This document shows, in pieces, positions 1 through 7,471 of a DNA stretch of 26,647 nt. Numbering within the stretch: position 1 is the first letter of the stretch; each line of letters starts with the position of its first letter. Origin of the DNA: CAYSRC01 sp964433495. GTDB lineage: Bacteria > Bacillota > Clostridia > Oscillospirales > Ruminococcaceae. The notes under the pieces were generated by a model. That model worked only from the letters and a program-made list of their open reading frames with translations, ran no database searches and had not been told where the DNA came from. The translations under genes and the position numbers were made by a program. The stretch is from NCBI GenBank assembly GCA_964433495.1, contig CAYSRC010000034.1, forward strand, positions 1-26,647, read 5' to 3'.

Positions 1-675
1 GGGACGATCATGCTCGGGCCCACCGCGTCCGACGTGCAGAGCAAGGAGGACCTCGCCAACACCGAGGCGGGCTTTGCACAGATCCTCGCGCAGACGGCGC
101 GGATGTGGGAGGGGCTGCCGACCTACGACATCATCAGCTGCTACGCGGGGCTGCGCGCCCACTGCGACCGAAACGACTTTGTCATCGGCGAGGCCGCCGA
201 CGCCGAGGGCTTCTTCAACTGCGGGGGGATAGAGTCGCCGGGGCTCACCGCGGGGCCCGCGATCGGCGAGCACCTTGCGGGGCTTGTCGCAAGGAAGCTC
301 GGGGCCGAAAGAAACGACGGATATATCAAGGGCAGGGCGCCGCACAGCAAGCCGTTTCGCTATATGAGCGAGGACGAGAGGGCGCGGGCCGTGCGCGAAA
401 ACCCCGACTACGGCAGGATCGTGTGCCGCTGCGAGACGGTGAGCGAGGCCGAGATACGCGACTGCATCCGACGCCCCGCGGGCGCGAGGACGCTTGACGC
501 CGTCAAGCGCAGAACGCGCGCGGGCATGGGCAGGTGTCAGGCGGGCTTCTGCACCCCGCGGGTTGTCGAGATCCTCTCGGAAGAGCTCGGCGTGTCGCCG
601 CTGTGCATCACAAAGCGCGGAAAGGGCAGCGAGCTTTTGACCGGCAGGGTGTTTGAGGGGGAGGAGGACAGATGA
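1..675 (+). CDS. GlpA-like FAD-dependent glycerol-3-phosphate dehydrogenase, C-terminal part (5' end outside window)
   Basis: The reading frame is open from the first base, so the N-terminal FAD-binding part lies upstream of the window. The visible part starts inside the flavoprotein fold; a GGIESPGLTAGPAIGEHLAG-type stretch near nt 226-280 is typical of GlpA-like DAO-family oxidoreductases. It ends in a BFD-like [2Fe-2S] domain with Cys-x-Cys at nt 424-432 and Cys-x4-Cys at nt 535-552. Proteins of this family oxidise glycerol-3-phosphate to dihydroxyacetone phosphate and pass electrons through the Fe-S domain to partner proteins. The stop overlaps the next start (ATGA), and the next two genes are the usual companions in Clostridia, which supports the call. 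Another DAO-family substrate cannot be excluded because the substrate-binding part is missing. Confidence 0.82.
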   Translation, partial: GTIMLGPTASDVQSKEDLANTEAGFAQILAQTARMWEGLPTYDIISCYAGLRAHCDRNDFVIGEAADAEGFFNCGGIESPGLTAGPAIGEHLAGLVARKLGAERNDGYIKGRAPHSKPFRYMSEDERARAVRENPDYGRIVCRCETVSEAEIRDCIRRPAGARTLDAVKRRTRAGMGRCQAGFCTPRVVEILSEELGVSPLCITKRGKGSELLTGRVFEGEEDR

Positions 676-1922
676 AAAACGTCGGTGTTTTGGTTGTCGG
701 CGGCGGGTCCGCGGGGCTCGCTGCGGCGATTTCGGCCAAAGAAAACGGCTGTGACGATGTTTTGATTTTAGAGCGCGAGCCCTCGCTCGGCGGGATTCTC
801 AAGCAGTGCATCCACAACGGCTTCGGGCTGCACATGTTTAAGGAGGAGCTGACGGGCCCCGAGTACGCCGCGCGGTATATTAAGCGGGCGAAGGAGCTCG
901 GCATACCGTACATGACCGACACGACGGTGCTCTCGGTGTCGCCCGACAGGGTGGTCGCCGCCGTCAGCCCCGACGCGGGGATGATGCGCATCAGGGCGGG
1001 CGCGGTGGTGCTCGCGACGGGCTGCCGCGAGCGGCCGAGGGGCGCGCTTGTGATGCCGGGCGCGCGCGTCGCGGGGATCTACACCGCGGGGACGGCGCAG
1101 CGGCTGCTCAACCGCGAGGGATATATGCCGGGCAGGCGGGTGCTCATCCTCGGCTCGGGCGACATCGGCCTCATCATGGCGCGCAGGTTCACCCTTCAGG
1201 GCGCAAAGGTCGAGGCGGTGGCCGAGATCATGCCCTATTCGGGCGGCCTTGCGCGAAACATTGCGCAGTGCCTTGACGACTTCGGCATCCCGCTGCTGCT
1301 CAGCCACACGGTGGTAAATATCGAGGGACGCGGCAGGGTCGAGGCGGTGACAATTGCCGAGGTGGACGAGCACAAAAAGCCTATAAAGGGAACCGAAAAG
1401 AGGTACGAGGTCGACACCCTGCTGCTGTCGGTCGGCCTCATCCCCGAGAACGAGGTCGCGCGCAGCGCGGGGGTCGCCCTCTCGCCCTCGACCAAGGGCG
1501 CGGCGGTGGACGAGGACCTCGCGACCTCGGTGCGCGGGATCTTTGCGTGCGGCAACGCGCTGCACGTCCACGACCTTGTCGACAACGTGAGCGAGGAGTC
1601 GCTGCGCGCGGGCGCGAGCGCGGCGCGGTTTGCGCTGGGCGGCGCGTCGGACGACGCCGACTGCGCGGTGACAAACGGCGACGGCGTCACGGGCTGCGTG
1701 CCGCAAAGGATACACGCGGACAGGGGCGAGGGGACGATAAGACTCATGTTCCGCCCTGCGAGGGTGCAGAGAAACGCGCGCATATGCGTGGACGCCGACG
1801 GGCAGACTATATATGCGAAAAAGGCGATGATCGTCGCGCCGGGCGAGATGGTGACGGTCGAGCTCAAAAACGAGCTTGTGCCCGAGGGCACAAAGAGCCT
1901 TGTCGTGAGATTGGAGGCGTAG
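672..1922 (+). CDS. NAD(P)/FAD-dependent oxidoreductase, GlpB-like partner of the GlpA-type dehydrogenase
   Basis: This 416-residue flavoprotein has an N-terminal FAD-binding Rossmann motif (GGGSAG, about residues 9-14), a second nucleotide-binding motif (LGSGDIGL, about residues 160-167) and a C-terminal FAD-contact motif (GIFACGN near residue 292). This is the two-dinucleotide-binding-domain architecture of the pyridine nucleotide-disulfide oxidoreductase superfamily. I see no redox-active CxxC like that of thioredoxin reductase, so it probably moves electrons between FAD and NAD(P)H rather than reducing disulfides. It is translationally coupled to the GlpA-like gene by a 4-base ATGA overlap and is followed after 3 bases by the DUF1667 gene, which is the standard three-gene unit in anaerobic Firmicutes. 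The exact electron acceptor is not visible from sequence. Confidence 0.85.
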   Translation: MKNVGVLVVGGGSAGLAAAISAKENGCDDVLILEREPSLGGILKQCIHNGFGLHMFKEELTGPEYAARYIKRAKELGIPYMTDTTVLSVSPDRVVAAVSPDAGMMRIRAGAVVLATGCRERPRGALVMPGARVAGIYTAGTAQRLLNREGYMPGRRVLILGSGDIGLIMARRFTLQGAKVEAVAEIMPYSGGLARNIAQCLDDFGIPLLLSHTVVNIEGRGRVEAVTIAEVDEHKKPIKGTEKRYEVDTLLLSVGLIPENEVARSAGVALSPSTKGAAVDEDLATSVRGIFACGNALHVHDLVDNVSEESLRAGASAARFALGGASDDADCAVTNGDGVTGCVPQRIHADRGEGTIRLMFRPARVQRNARICVDADGQTIYAKKAMIVAPGEMVTVELKNELVPEGTKSLVVRLEA

Positions 1923-1925
1923 AGC

Positions 1926-2288
1926 ATGGGCAAAAGCGTAAAAGAGCTTGTGTGCATCAACTGCCCCATGGGGTGCAGGCTTTCGGTCGAGCTCGACGGC
2001 GGCGAGGTCGCCGCGGTGAGCGGCAACACCTGCAAGCGGGGCGAAGCCTACGCGCGGGATGAGTGCACCGCCCCCAAACGGGTGGTGACGACCCTTGCGC
2101 GGGTCGAGGGAACCGGGCGGCCCGTGCCGTGCAGAACCGCGGGCGCGATCCCGAAGGAGCTCATCTTTAAGTGCGTGGACGAGGTGAAGAGGGTCGTGCT
2201 GAAGGCACCGGTGCGCGCGGGGGACGTGATCGTCAAAGATGTGTGCGGCAGCGGGGTCGACGTGATTGCGACGGCGGACAGCGAGTGA
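1926..2288 (+). CDS. DUF1667 domain protein (cysteine-rich redox partner)
   Basis: This 120-residue protein begins with a cysteine cluster, CINCPMGC at about residues 10-17, followed by a CKRGE motif about 20 residues later. Four cysteines in this spacing suggest a metal or Fe-S site. The fold continues as a short beta-rich domain ending in a DVI-rich tail. Length and cysteine pattern match DUF1667, a family nearly always found directly after GlpA-like and GlpB-like flavoproteins; it is thought to be an accessory electron-transfer subunit, but its biochemical role is not established. GGAG at about 1913-1916 precedes the ATG, three bases after the previous stop. The 139 bases to thioredoxin show no clear terminator. 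Confidence 0.85.
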   Translation: MGKSVKELVCINCPMGCRLSVELDGGEVAAVSGNTCKRGEAYARDECTAPKRVVTTLARVEGTGRPVPCRTAGAIPKELIFKCVDEVKRVVLKAPVRAGDVIVKDVCGSGVDVIATADSE

Positions 2289-2427
2289 CGGGGGTCTGTG
2301 TTTTTAAGTCGTGCTTCGGGCAAGCCGTTGTTTTAACGGAGGGCCGGCCGCGCGTGACGTGCGGCGCAGGCCGTGCCGGGAGAAAAATAACCCTAAGAGA
2401 AAAATCAACAAAAGGAGATAGTTAAAA

Positions 2428-2739
2428 ATGGCAGTGATAACCCTGACAAAGGACAACTTTTCGCAGGAGGTCGAACACAGCGACCGCCCCGTGGCGGTCG
2501 ATTTTTGGGCGAGCTGGTGCGGCCCGTGCACCCGGCTTTCGCCGCTGGTGGACGAGCTTGCGGGGGAGCACCCCGAGATCAAGTTCGGCAAGGTGAACGT
2601 GGACGAGCAGCCCGAGCTCGCGGGCCGCTTCGGGGTGATGAGCATCCCGATGCTCGTGCTGTTCAAAGACGGAAAGCCGGCCGCGACGTCGGTGGGCCTT
2701 GTGCCGCGCGCCGCGCTTGAGGAGTTTATCGCGAAATAA
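2428..2739 (+). CDS. trxA: Thioredoxin
   Basis: This is a cytosolic 103-residue dithiol-disulfide carrier of normal thioredoxin length. It has the active site WCGPC at about residues 28-32, the buried Asp in the preceding VDFWAS strand, and the cis-Pro loop SIP at about residues 72-74. It reduces protein disulfides and is itself reduced by thioredoxin reductase, which is the next gene downstream (start 3089). AAAGGAGA at about 2409-2416 is a strong ribosome binding site. A bidirectional hairpin terminator follows at 2906-2955, so trxA and trxB are probably separate transcripts despite being neighbours. Arg follows the active-site Cys where Lys is commoner, which is unremarkable. Confidence 0.95.
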   Translation: MAVITLTKDNFSQEVEHSDRPVAVDFWASWCGPCTRLSPLVDELAGEHPEIKFGKVNVDEQPELAGRFGVMSIPMLVLFKDGKPAATSVGLVPRAALEEFIAK

Positions 2740-3088
2740 CGGAACTGCCCGTGCGGCGTGTTTGCGTCGGGCGTCGGGTTCGCGTCGAATGACGGGCTTG
2801 CGTCGGGCGCTCAGGGCGTGCGGCGGTGCGGACTGCGCGGTTGTGCGCTTGTATGTCGGGATTCCCCGGTGCAGCGAGCGCCGACCGCCGGAAGCAAACC
2901 CTCAGCCCGAAAAAAAGGGCGGCGAAAGGGACTGCTGCGCCCGGTTTTTTTCGGGACGGCGTTTTTGCGGGCTGCGCACGTTAAAAAACTGCCGTTTGGC
3001 TTGTGCTTAGGGCCGACCGCAAAAGCGGCTGCCGAACCCGCGGGCGGCGCGCGGCGCCGGCGGGAAGAATCGATTGAGGAGAAAATAC
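2740..3088. other. Gene-free spacer between trxA and trxB
   Basis: There is no convincing ORF here; the open frames lack ribosome binding sites and resemble nothing known. The first half is low in complexity, with repeated GCGTCGGGCG-type words near 2755-2820. The only defined element is the A-tract/GC-stem/T-tract hairpin at 2906-2955. I found no good promoter for trxB, although AGGAG at 3077-3081 defines its start. Confidence 0.6.
2906..2955. terminator. Bidirectional rho-independent terminator after trxA
   Basis: An 11-bp perfect inverted repeat (2906-2916 with 2945-2955) contains seven A's on the left and seven T's on the right. Inside it a GGGCG/CGCCC stem (2917-2921 with 2938-2942) closes a GC-rich loop. 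The A-tract, stem, T-tract order would work for transcripts from either side. Confidence 0.7.
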
Positions 3089-4015
3089 ATGGCGGATATC
3101 ATCATTGCGGGCGCGGGAATCGCGGGCATGACGGCGGCGGTTTATGCGCTGCGCGCCGGGTGCAGCGTGAAGCTTTTTGAAAGGATGTCGTACGGCGGAC
3201 AGATTATCAACACGCCCGAGGTGCACAACTATCCCGCGTTTAAGAGCATCTCGGGGATTGAGCTGTCCGACCGCCTTTATGAGCAGGCGGCCTCGCTCGG
3301 GGCCGAGTTTTCGTTTAAGGAGATCACTGCGTCGGGGCGCGACGGCGAGGGGCTTTATGTCGAGACAGCATCGGGGCGCGAGCGCTGCCTCGCGCTTGTC
3401 GTCGCGACGGGGTCCAAAAACCGCCCCCTCGGCGTCGGGCGGGAGGCCGAGCTGACCGGCAGGGGGGTGTCCTACTGCGCGACGTGCGACGGGGCCTTTT
3501 TCAGGGGCCTCGACGTCGCCGTTGCGGGCGGGGGAAACGCCGCCGTTGAGGACGCGCAGTTTCTCGCAGGCTACTGCCGCACGGTCTATGTCATCCACAG
3601 GCGCGGGCGCTTCAGGGCGCACGAGGCCGAGGTAAAGCTGATGCTGTCGCACGACAACGTGAAGCCGGTGATGAACGCGCGTGTGGTCGCGCTTCGCGGG
3701 GGCGACAGGCTGAACGGCGTTGCGATTGAATCTGAGGACGGGGGCGTCAGCGAGCTGGCGGTGTCCGGCCTCTTTATCGCGGTGGGAAGAACCCCCGACA
3801 GCGGGGCGTTTGCGCCGCTTGTCGAGCTCGATCGGGACGGTTATATCGCCGCGGGGGAGGATTGTGTGACCTCGTCGAGCGACGTCTTTGCGGCGGGCGA
3901 CTGCCGCACAAAGTCGGTGCGCCAGCTTGTGACGGCCGCAGCGGACGGCGCTGTCGCGGGGCTTGCGGCGGCAAGGGCGGTCATGGAAAAGCGGGCGGCG
4001 GGGCTGAGCGTTTAG
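3089..4015 (+). CDS. trxB: Thioredoxin reductase (NADPH, FAD)
   Basis: This 308-residue low-Mr thioredoxin reductase transfers electrons from NADPH via FAD to thioredoxin. The FAD motif GAGIAG is at residues 8-13, the redox-active CATC pair at Cys130 and Cys133, the NADPH-binding GGGNAA at about residues 153-158, and a C-terminal FAD motif (DVFAAGDC) follows. A longer in-frame start at 3074 is rejected because AGGAG at 3077-3081 lies inside it and is correctly spaced for the ATG at 3089. It sits one gene after trxA, its natural partner. An 18-base-stem class terminator lies downstream at 4187-4224. A ferredoxin-dependent variant is possible in anaerobes and cannot be excluded from sequence alone. 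Confidence 0.92.
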   Translation: MADIIIAGAGIAGMTAAVYALRAGCSVKLFERMSYGGQIINTPEVHNYPAFKSISGIELSDRLYEQAASLGAEFSFKEITASGRDGEGLYVETASGRERCLALVVATGSKNRPLGVGREAELTGRGVSYCATCDGAFFRGLDVAVAGGGNAAVEDAQFLAGYCRTVYVIHRRGRFRAHEAEVKLMLSHDNVKPVMNARVVALRGGDRLNGVAIESEDGGVSELAVSGLFIAVGRTPDSGAFAPLVELDRDGYIAAGEDCVTSSSDVFAAGDCRTKSVRQLVTAAADGAVAGLAAARAVMEKRAAGLSV

Positions 4016-4563
4016 GATTCAGGTGTGTCGATACCTATTTTGAGCTTGCAGGTGCACGGAGCGAGGCCCGGCTGCAAAGGAGTATAAGGGCGCTGCCCGG
4101 CGGTGTGGATATTGTTTTGTATTATTGCCGACGGCGTAATCGGGCGGCGCGTGCCGAACGGCGGGAAAGACGAATACAGAGACAACAAGCGCAGGAGAAA
4201 GCGGCGGCTTTCTCCTGCGCTTTTGTGTTGCCCGAAGAGCCCTTTCACGCGGGCGGAGAAGGTATCCCCCAAAAAGCTTCAGCTTCGAGCAGCAGGCGAA
4301 GCAAGCTGCAGGCGAAGGGCCGATCAGATCGAAACCGGACTTGAAATATCGATAAGATAGAAAATCGCCCGTCTGCGGGCAGCGGGGCTGACACCGCAAG
4401 CGACGGAAATCCGCGCTTTGGATTCCCGTCGATAAAACGCCCTTTGCAGGGCCTCATGCCTTCGGCTTATCGGAGGCCCCGACTTGCCGCTGCGGACGCC
4501 TCCCGTGCGCAAGGATAAGGCAAAAACCTGTGCAGCGGGACGGATTTAAAGCTTTTGCGGAGC
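4016..4563. other. Gene-free spacer between trxB and the minus-strand block
   Basis: No supported ORF. It contains the trxB terminator (4187-4224) and then a dense run of hairpins: 4367-4380 (GCCCG/CGGGC), 4402-4430 (11-bp stem with one G-U pair), 4439-4452 (GCCCT/AGGGC, followed by T's when read on the minus strand) and about 4450-4478 (GGCCTC/GAGGCC). Some may terminate the minus-strand transcript ending at 4564; see findings. Confidence 0.55.
4187..4224 (+). terminator. Rho-independent terminator downstream of trxB
   Basis: A 16-bp perfect stem (4187-4202 with 4207-4222) with a GGCG tetraloop is followed by T's. It lies about 170 bases after the trxB stop with no gene between. Confidence 0.88.
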
Positions 4564-5172
4564 TTAAGCCCTGTGATTTGTCGGCTCAATGCCCGGCTGC
4601 TTGTTTCTTTTGTGCACCGATCTGTTCAGGGCAAAGAGGCCCAGGCTCAACAGATATATCAGAGCGTAGGCGATAACGGCTGCGGCAATCGCCAAGGCAG
4701 GCGTAAAATCTTCCCTTTCGATAAAGCCGTAGACAAATTCACCCGTAAAACGACAGCGCACACAGTCAAACAGCAGGTACGCCATCGTCAGGGCCGGCGC
4801 TGTCAAAACACATCGCAGTTTGCGGCCCCGCTCGTTGACAAAACCCATATAGAAACACACAAAAATGATCGGATTGACGACGTGTAAAAAGAAAAACGCA
4901 CCGTTGAAATTAAAATTATAGAAGCCCGAAAGACTTCCCGCACAGATAAGAAACACGGTAAAAATGCTTGCCGAGACATTCAAACAGAGAGCATTAAAAC
5001 AGGTTTTCTTTTTTGCCATGCCGGCTATGCCGTCCGCAAACAAAAGCAGACCGCCGAAGGTGTTTGAGATGCAGGTCAGCTCGATGAGGTACTCGGGCTG
5101 AGGCATGTAGCCGATTAAAACGGACACGATCATCAGCGACCCCGCCGCGACCTTGATTGTGCTTTTAACCAC
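4564..5172 (-). CDS. Multi-pass membrane protein of unknown function (possibly Pr6Pr-like)
   Basis: This 202-residue hydrophobic protein has about six predicted membrane segments (near residues 7-23, 30-48, 62-82, 88-110, 118-134 and 155-180). A basic C-terminal tail (RSVHKRNKQ) probably lies in the cytoplasm. A His in a LHVVNP motif opens the fourth segment, and an aromatic/acidic loop follows the fifth. The length and layout recall the Pr6Pr/FAR-17a-like small membrane proteins, but I am not certain and assign no function. It starts with GTG (5172-5170), chosen because AAAGGA stands 6 bases upstream on the minus strand. Base composition is visibly lower in GC than the flanks, which hints at a later arrival. 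It lies 371 bases after the 68-residue gene on the same strand. Confidence 0.75.
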   Translation of the reverse strand: MVKSTIKVAAGSLMIVSVLIGYMPQPEYLIELTCISNTFGGLLLFADGIAGMAKKKTCFNALCLNVSASIFTVFLICAGSLSGFYNFNFNGAFFFLHVVNPIIFVCFYMGFVNERGRKLRCVLTAPALTMAYLLFDCVRCRFTGEFVYGFIEREDFTPALAIAAAVIAYALIYLLSLGLFALNRSVHKRNKQPGIEPTNHRA

Positions 5173-5543
5173 CTGTTTTCCTTTCTTTTACCGCGAGCCC
5201 GGTAAGGCCCCCGACGCCGCGGCATGGGCTGCGGCAGGGGACCGTCTTAGGCGGACTGAGTCGAGCCGGGAGGTCTGTTTGGGCGGCGAGGCCTTCGGGG
5301 CGAATTCCCTCGGCCGCTTTGCGGCAGAATCCCTTTGCGCACACCGCGTCCGCGAAAAACGGAGTGTTCGATCGGAATACGCGGACGGTCTGCCGCCTGT
5401 CCGCGCGCTCGGCGCTGTGTTTCAGGGCGCCGCGCCGGGGGCCTGCCGCGCGGTTTGCGCGGCCTTCTTGAACGTCGGGCGGCAATTCGGATAATCGCTT
5501 GCCGTGTCGCGAGACGGATGTGCAGACCGAGGGGAAATCTCCG
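5173..5543. other. Gene-free spacer within the minus-strand block
   Basis: No supported gene. There is a GC-rich hairpin (CCGCGC/GCGCGG, about 5447-5463) without a T-tract, and repeated CGG/GCC words. I see no promoter for the membrane-protein gene beyond its ribosome binding site, and no tRNA-like structure. Confidence 0.5.
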
Positions 5544-5750
5544 TCAATCGAGTTTGGCAAAGAGGACGGTCCGCTCTTTCAGCGATATCCTCTCGACCCG
5601 ATAACCGTATCGGGCGAGTTCCTTTTTGAAACGCAAAAAGGAGTGGTCTATCGGGACGCCTGCGATGCGGTCGATGTCCTCGAATGTAAGCTTGAGGGTC
5701 GCGAGCCCGGTATCCCGAACATACTCCCGCAAACGGTCGTATTTGCTCAT
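5544..5750 (-). CDS. Small 68-residue conserved-looking protein, unknown function
   Basis: The protein starts MSKYDRLREYV, continues with an LTFEDIDRIAG segment (residues about 21-31) and ends with a basic, aromatic stretch (FLRFKKELARYGYRVERIS). The pattern of a short helix, a helix-turn-helix-like middle and a basic helix recalls small cytosolic proteins of the DUF7662 kind, recalled from memory and unverified. It has no signal peptide, membrane segment or cysteines. GGAAAGG stands just upstream of the ATG on the minus strand. It follows mtaB by 69 bases on the same strand, with no terminator seen between, so it is probably co-transcribed. Function unknown. Confidence 0.7.
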   Translation of the reverse strand: MSKYDRLREYVRDTGLATLKLTFEDIDRIAGVPIDHSFLRFKKELARYGYRVERISLKERTVLFAKLD

Positions 5751-5819
5751 TGTTTTGCCTTTCCTTTGTTTTTCGGCGAAAGCCGTCGGCCGCCCGAAGC
5801 GACGGCAAGGGGACGGGGC

Positions 5820-7103
5820 TTAAAAGGCCTCGACGATGACCCTGCCGTCCGAACAATCGGTGACCCTGCCGCGGACGACGTCGCCGCAGCGTATGTGCTC
5901 GCCCCTGACAAGGGCGGGAAGATATCGGTCGGTGTAGCCGGTGAAGCCCGCGTCGGACGGCTGCTCGGCGATGACGCGGACGGTGCTCTGCACAAAGCCG
6001 CGCATGACCGCGGCGCGGGCTTGTTCGCACGCATCCGACATCAGGCGCGCCCGCGCGGCCTTTGTCCCGCGGTCGAGGTGCCCTTCAAGGCACGCGGCGG
6101 CGGTGCCGGGGCGCAGGGAGTAGGGGAAGACGTGCACCTTTAAAAAGCCGAAATCGCCGACATAGCGGAGACTTTCGGAGAACTCCGCCTCGCTTTCGCC
6201 GGGAAAGCCCACAATCACGTCGGTGGTGAAGGCGGGGCGTTTGAAGAGGGCGGAAATTTTGTCCGCGACGGCCGAGAACAGAGCCGTGTCGTACCTGCGG
6301 CCCATGCGCCGCAGCGTGCTGTCGCAGCCGCTTTGCAGCGAGAGGTGGAAGTGCGGACACAGCTTTTCGCAGCCGGCGAGGCGCTTTAGGGTGTCGTCGC
6401 TCAACAGGTCGGGCTCGAGCGAGCCGAGCCGGACGCGCTCGATGCCGTCGAGCGCGCAGACCGCCTCGACCGCGTCCGCGAGGCCGAGGCCGATGTCCCT
6501 GCCGTAGAACGAGAGGTTGATGCCCGAAAGGACGAGCTCGCGGTAGCCGCCGTCCCGAAAGACCTCGGCGTCCCGAATGAGCTTGTCGAGCGCGAGCGAG
6601 CGCACGGGGCCCCTGGCATAGGGGACGACGCAGTAGGCGCAGTATCTGTCGCAGCCGTCCTCGATCTTTAAAAACGCGCGGGTGTGCCCCTCGAGGCGGT
6701 TGACGCCGAGGTGCTCGAACCCCTTATCTCTGTTGTCGACGACCGAAACGATGCGCGAGCGCTCGCGCATATACCGCTCGACGAGCCTCGGCACGTCGGC
6801 GCGGTTGCCGGTGCCCGTGACGATGTCGGCGTCGAGATACTCGGCCGCAAGGGACGGATAGGCCTGCGGGAAGCAGCCGCACAGCACCGTTGTGCAGGCG
6901 GGGTTTGCCCGCTTGATGCCCCTTAAGAGGCGGCGAACCTTTTTGTCGCCCGCCGCGGTGACGGTGCAGGAGTTCACGACGGCGACATCGGCCTGCTCGG
7001 GCGAGGGCGCGACCCCGTGGCCGTCGCGCTCGAAGAGGGCTTGTATGGCCGCCGTCTCAAACGAATTGACCTTGCAGCCGAAGGTGCAGTAGAATACGTT
7101 CAT
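5820..7103 (-). CDS. mtaB: tRNA t6A37 methylthiotransferase MtaB
   Basis: This 427-residue radical-SAM enzyme adds a methylthio group to N6-threonylcarbamoyladenosine at position 37 of tRNAs decoding ANN codons. The N-terminal UPF0004 domain has its three cluster cysteines at about Cys10, Cys46 and Cys77. The radical-SAM cluster motif CxxxCxxC (CDRYCAYC) is at residues 151-158, and a TRAM-like beta domain occupies roughly the last 60 residues. MtaB rather than MiaB or RimO is favoured by the N-terminal FYCTFGCKVN signature. The frame is open for another 76 codons upstream, but that stretch includes the promoter at 7281-7309, and the family always starts near the YCTFGC motif, so the ATG at 7103 is chosen. 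The ribosome binding site (GAGTGA) is weak. It depends on Fe-S assembly, for which sufCB is in the same window. Confidence 0.92.
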   Translation of the reverse strand: MNVFYCTFGCKVNSFETAAIQALFERDGHGVAPSPEQADVAVVNSCTVTAAGDKKVRRLLRGIKRANPACTTVLCGCFPQAYPSLAAEYLDADIVTGTGNRADVPRLVERYMRERSRIVSVVDNRDKGFEHLGVNRLEGHTRAFLKIEDGCDRYCAYCVVPYARGPVRSLALDKLIRDAEVFRDGGYRELVLSGINLSFYGRDIGLGLADAVEAVCALDGIERVRLGSLEPDLLSDDTLKRLAGCEKLCPHFHLSLQSGCDSTLRRMGRRYDTALFSAVADKISALFKRPAFTTDVIVGFPGESEAEFSESLRYVGDFGFLKVHVFPYSLRPGTAAACLEGHLDRGTKAARARLMSDACEQARAAVMRGFVQSTVRVIAEQPSDAGFTGYTDRYLPALVRGEHIRCGDVVRGRVTDCSDGRVIVEAF

Positions 7104-7471
7104 TTTATCACTCGTTTTCGGGAGATTTTTTGGCTTTTTGCGATACCCGGGGCCGCAGGGCGGGACGCATACGGCGAAAGCCGGGATGCTCCCCCGTCGG
7201 TCGGAGGGGGTTCGCCTGTGTTTTGGGCGGTACGGGCCGACGTCAAGCGCGGAAAGGCGGGCTTTGGCCCTTACCGAAAAATTATAGCATCGGGCGGCGC
7301 GCGTGGCAACCTGTGAATGAGCGGCGCCCATCCCGCCTCGGGCCGAAGAGCCGCCGCCCCCCGGCGGGCGGTGCTTTTTCGGCGGACGCGCGCATACCTT
7401 TATACTGTGAACACGCGCGGGCGCGGACGGCGGGCTGCGCGATTTTTAAGCGTTACGACATGGAGGACAGG
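7104..7471. other. Divergent intergenic region between mtaB and the D-Ala-D-Ala carboxypeptidase
   Basis: It holds the mtaB promoter (7281-7309, minus strand) and an mtaB leader of about 170 bases with a CCCCC/GGGGG hairpin near 7192-7211. For the plus-strand carboxypeptidase the only candidate is a lone -10-like TATACT at 7401-7406 without a good -35. Confidence 0.6.
7281..7309 (-). promoter_or_regulatory. SigA-type promoter for mtaB
   Basis: On the minus strand, TTGCCA (7309-7304) and a perfect TATAAT (7286-7281) are separated by exactly 17 bases. It faces mtaB, with no other minus-strand gene between. The predicted 5' leader is about 170 bases, longer than needed. Confidence 0.8.

Noticed and set aside
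768..1715. Long minus-strand open frame opposite the GlpB-like gene
   Set aside because: It is Arg/His/Ala-rich, has no ribosome binding site and lies opposite a well-supported flavoprotein. High GC makes such shadow frames common.
2758..3180. 140-codon plus-strand frame across the trxA-trxB spacer
   Set aside because: It reads through the bidirectional terminator, overlaps trxB in another frame and has no ribosome binding site.
4016..4563. tmRNA, RNase P RNA or SRP RNA in the structured gap
   Set aside because: None of the signature sequences I know (tmRNA TTCGATTCCC-CCA end, RNase P GAGGAAAGTCC, SRP apical loop) is present.
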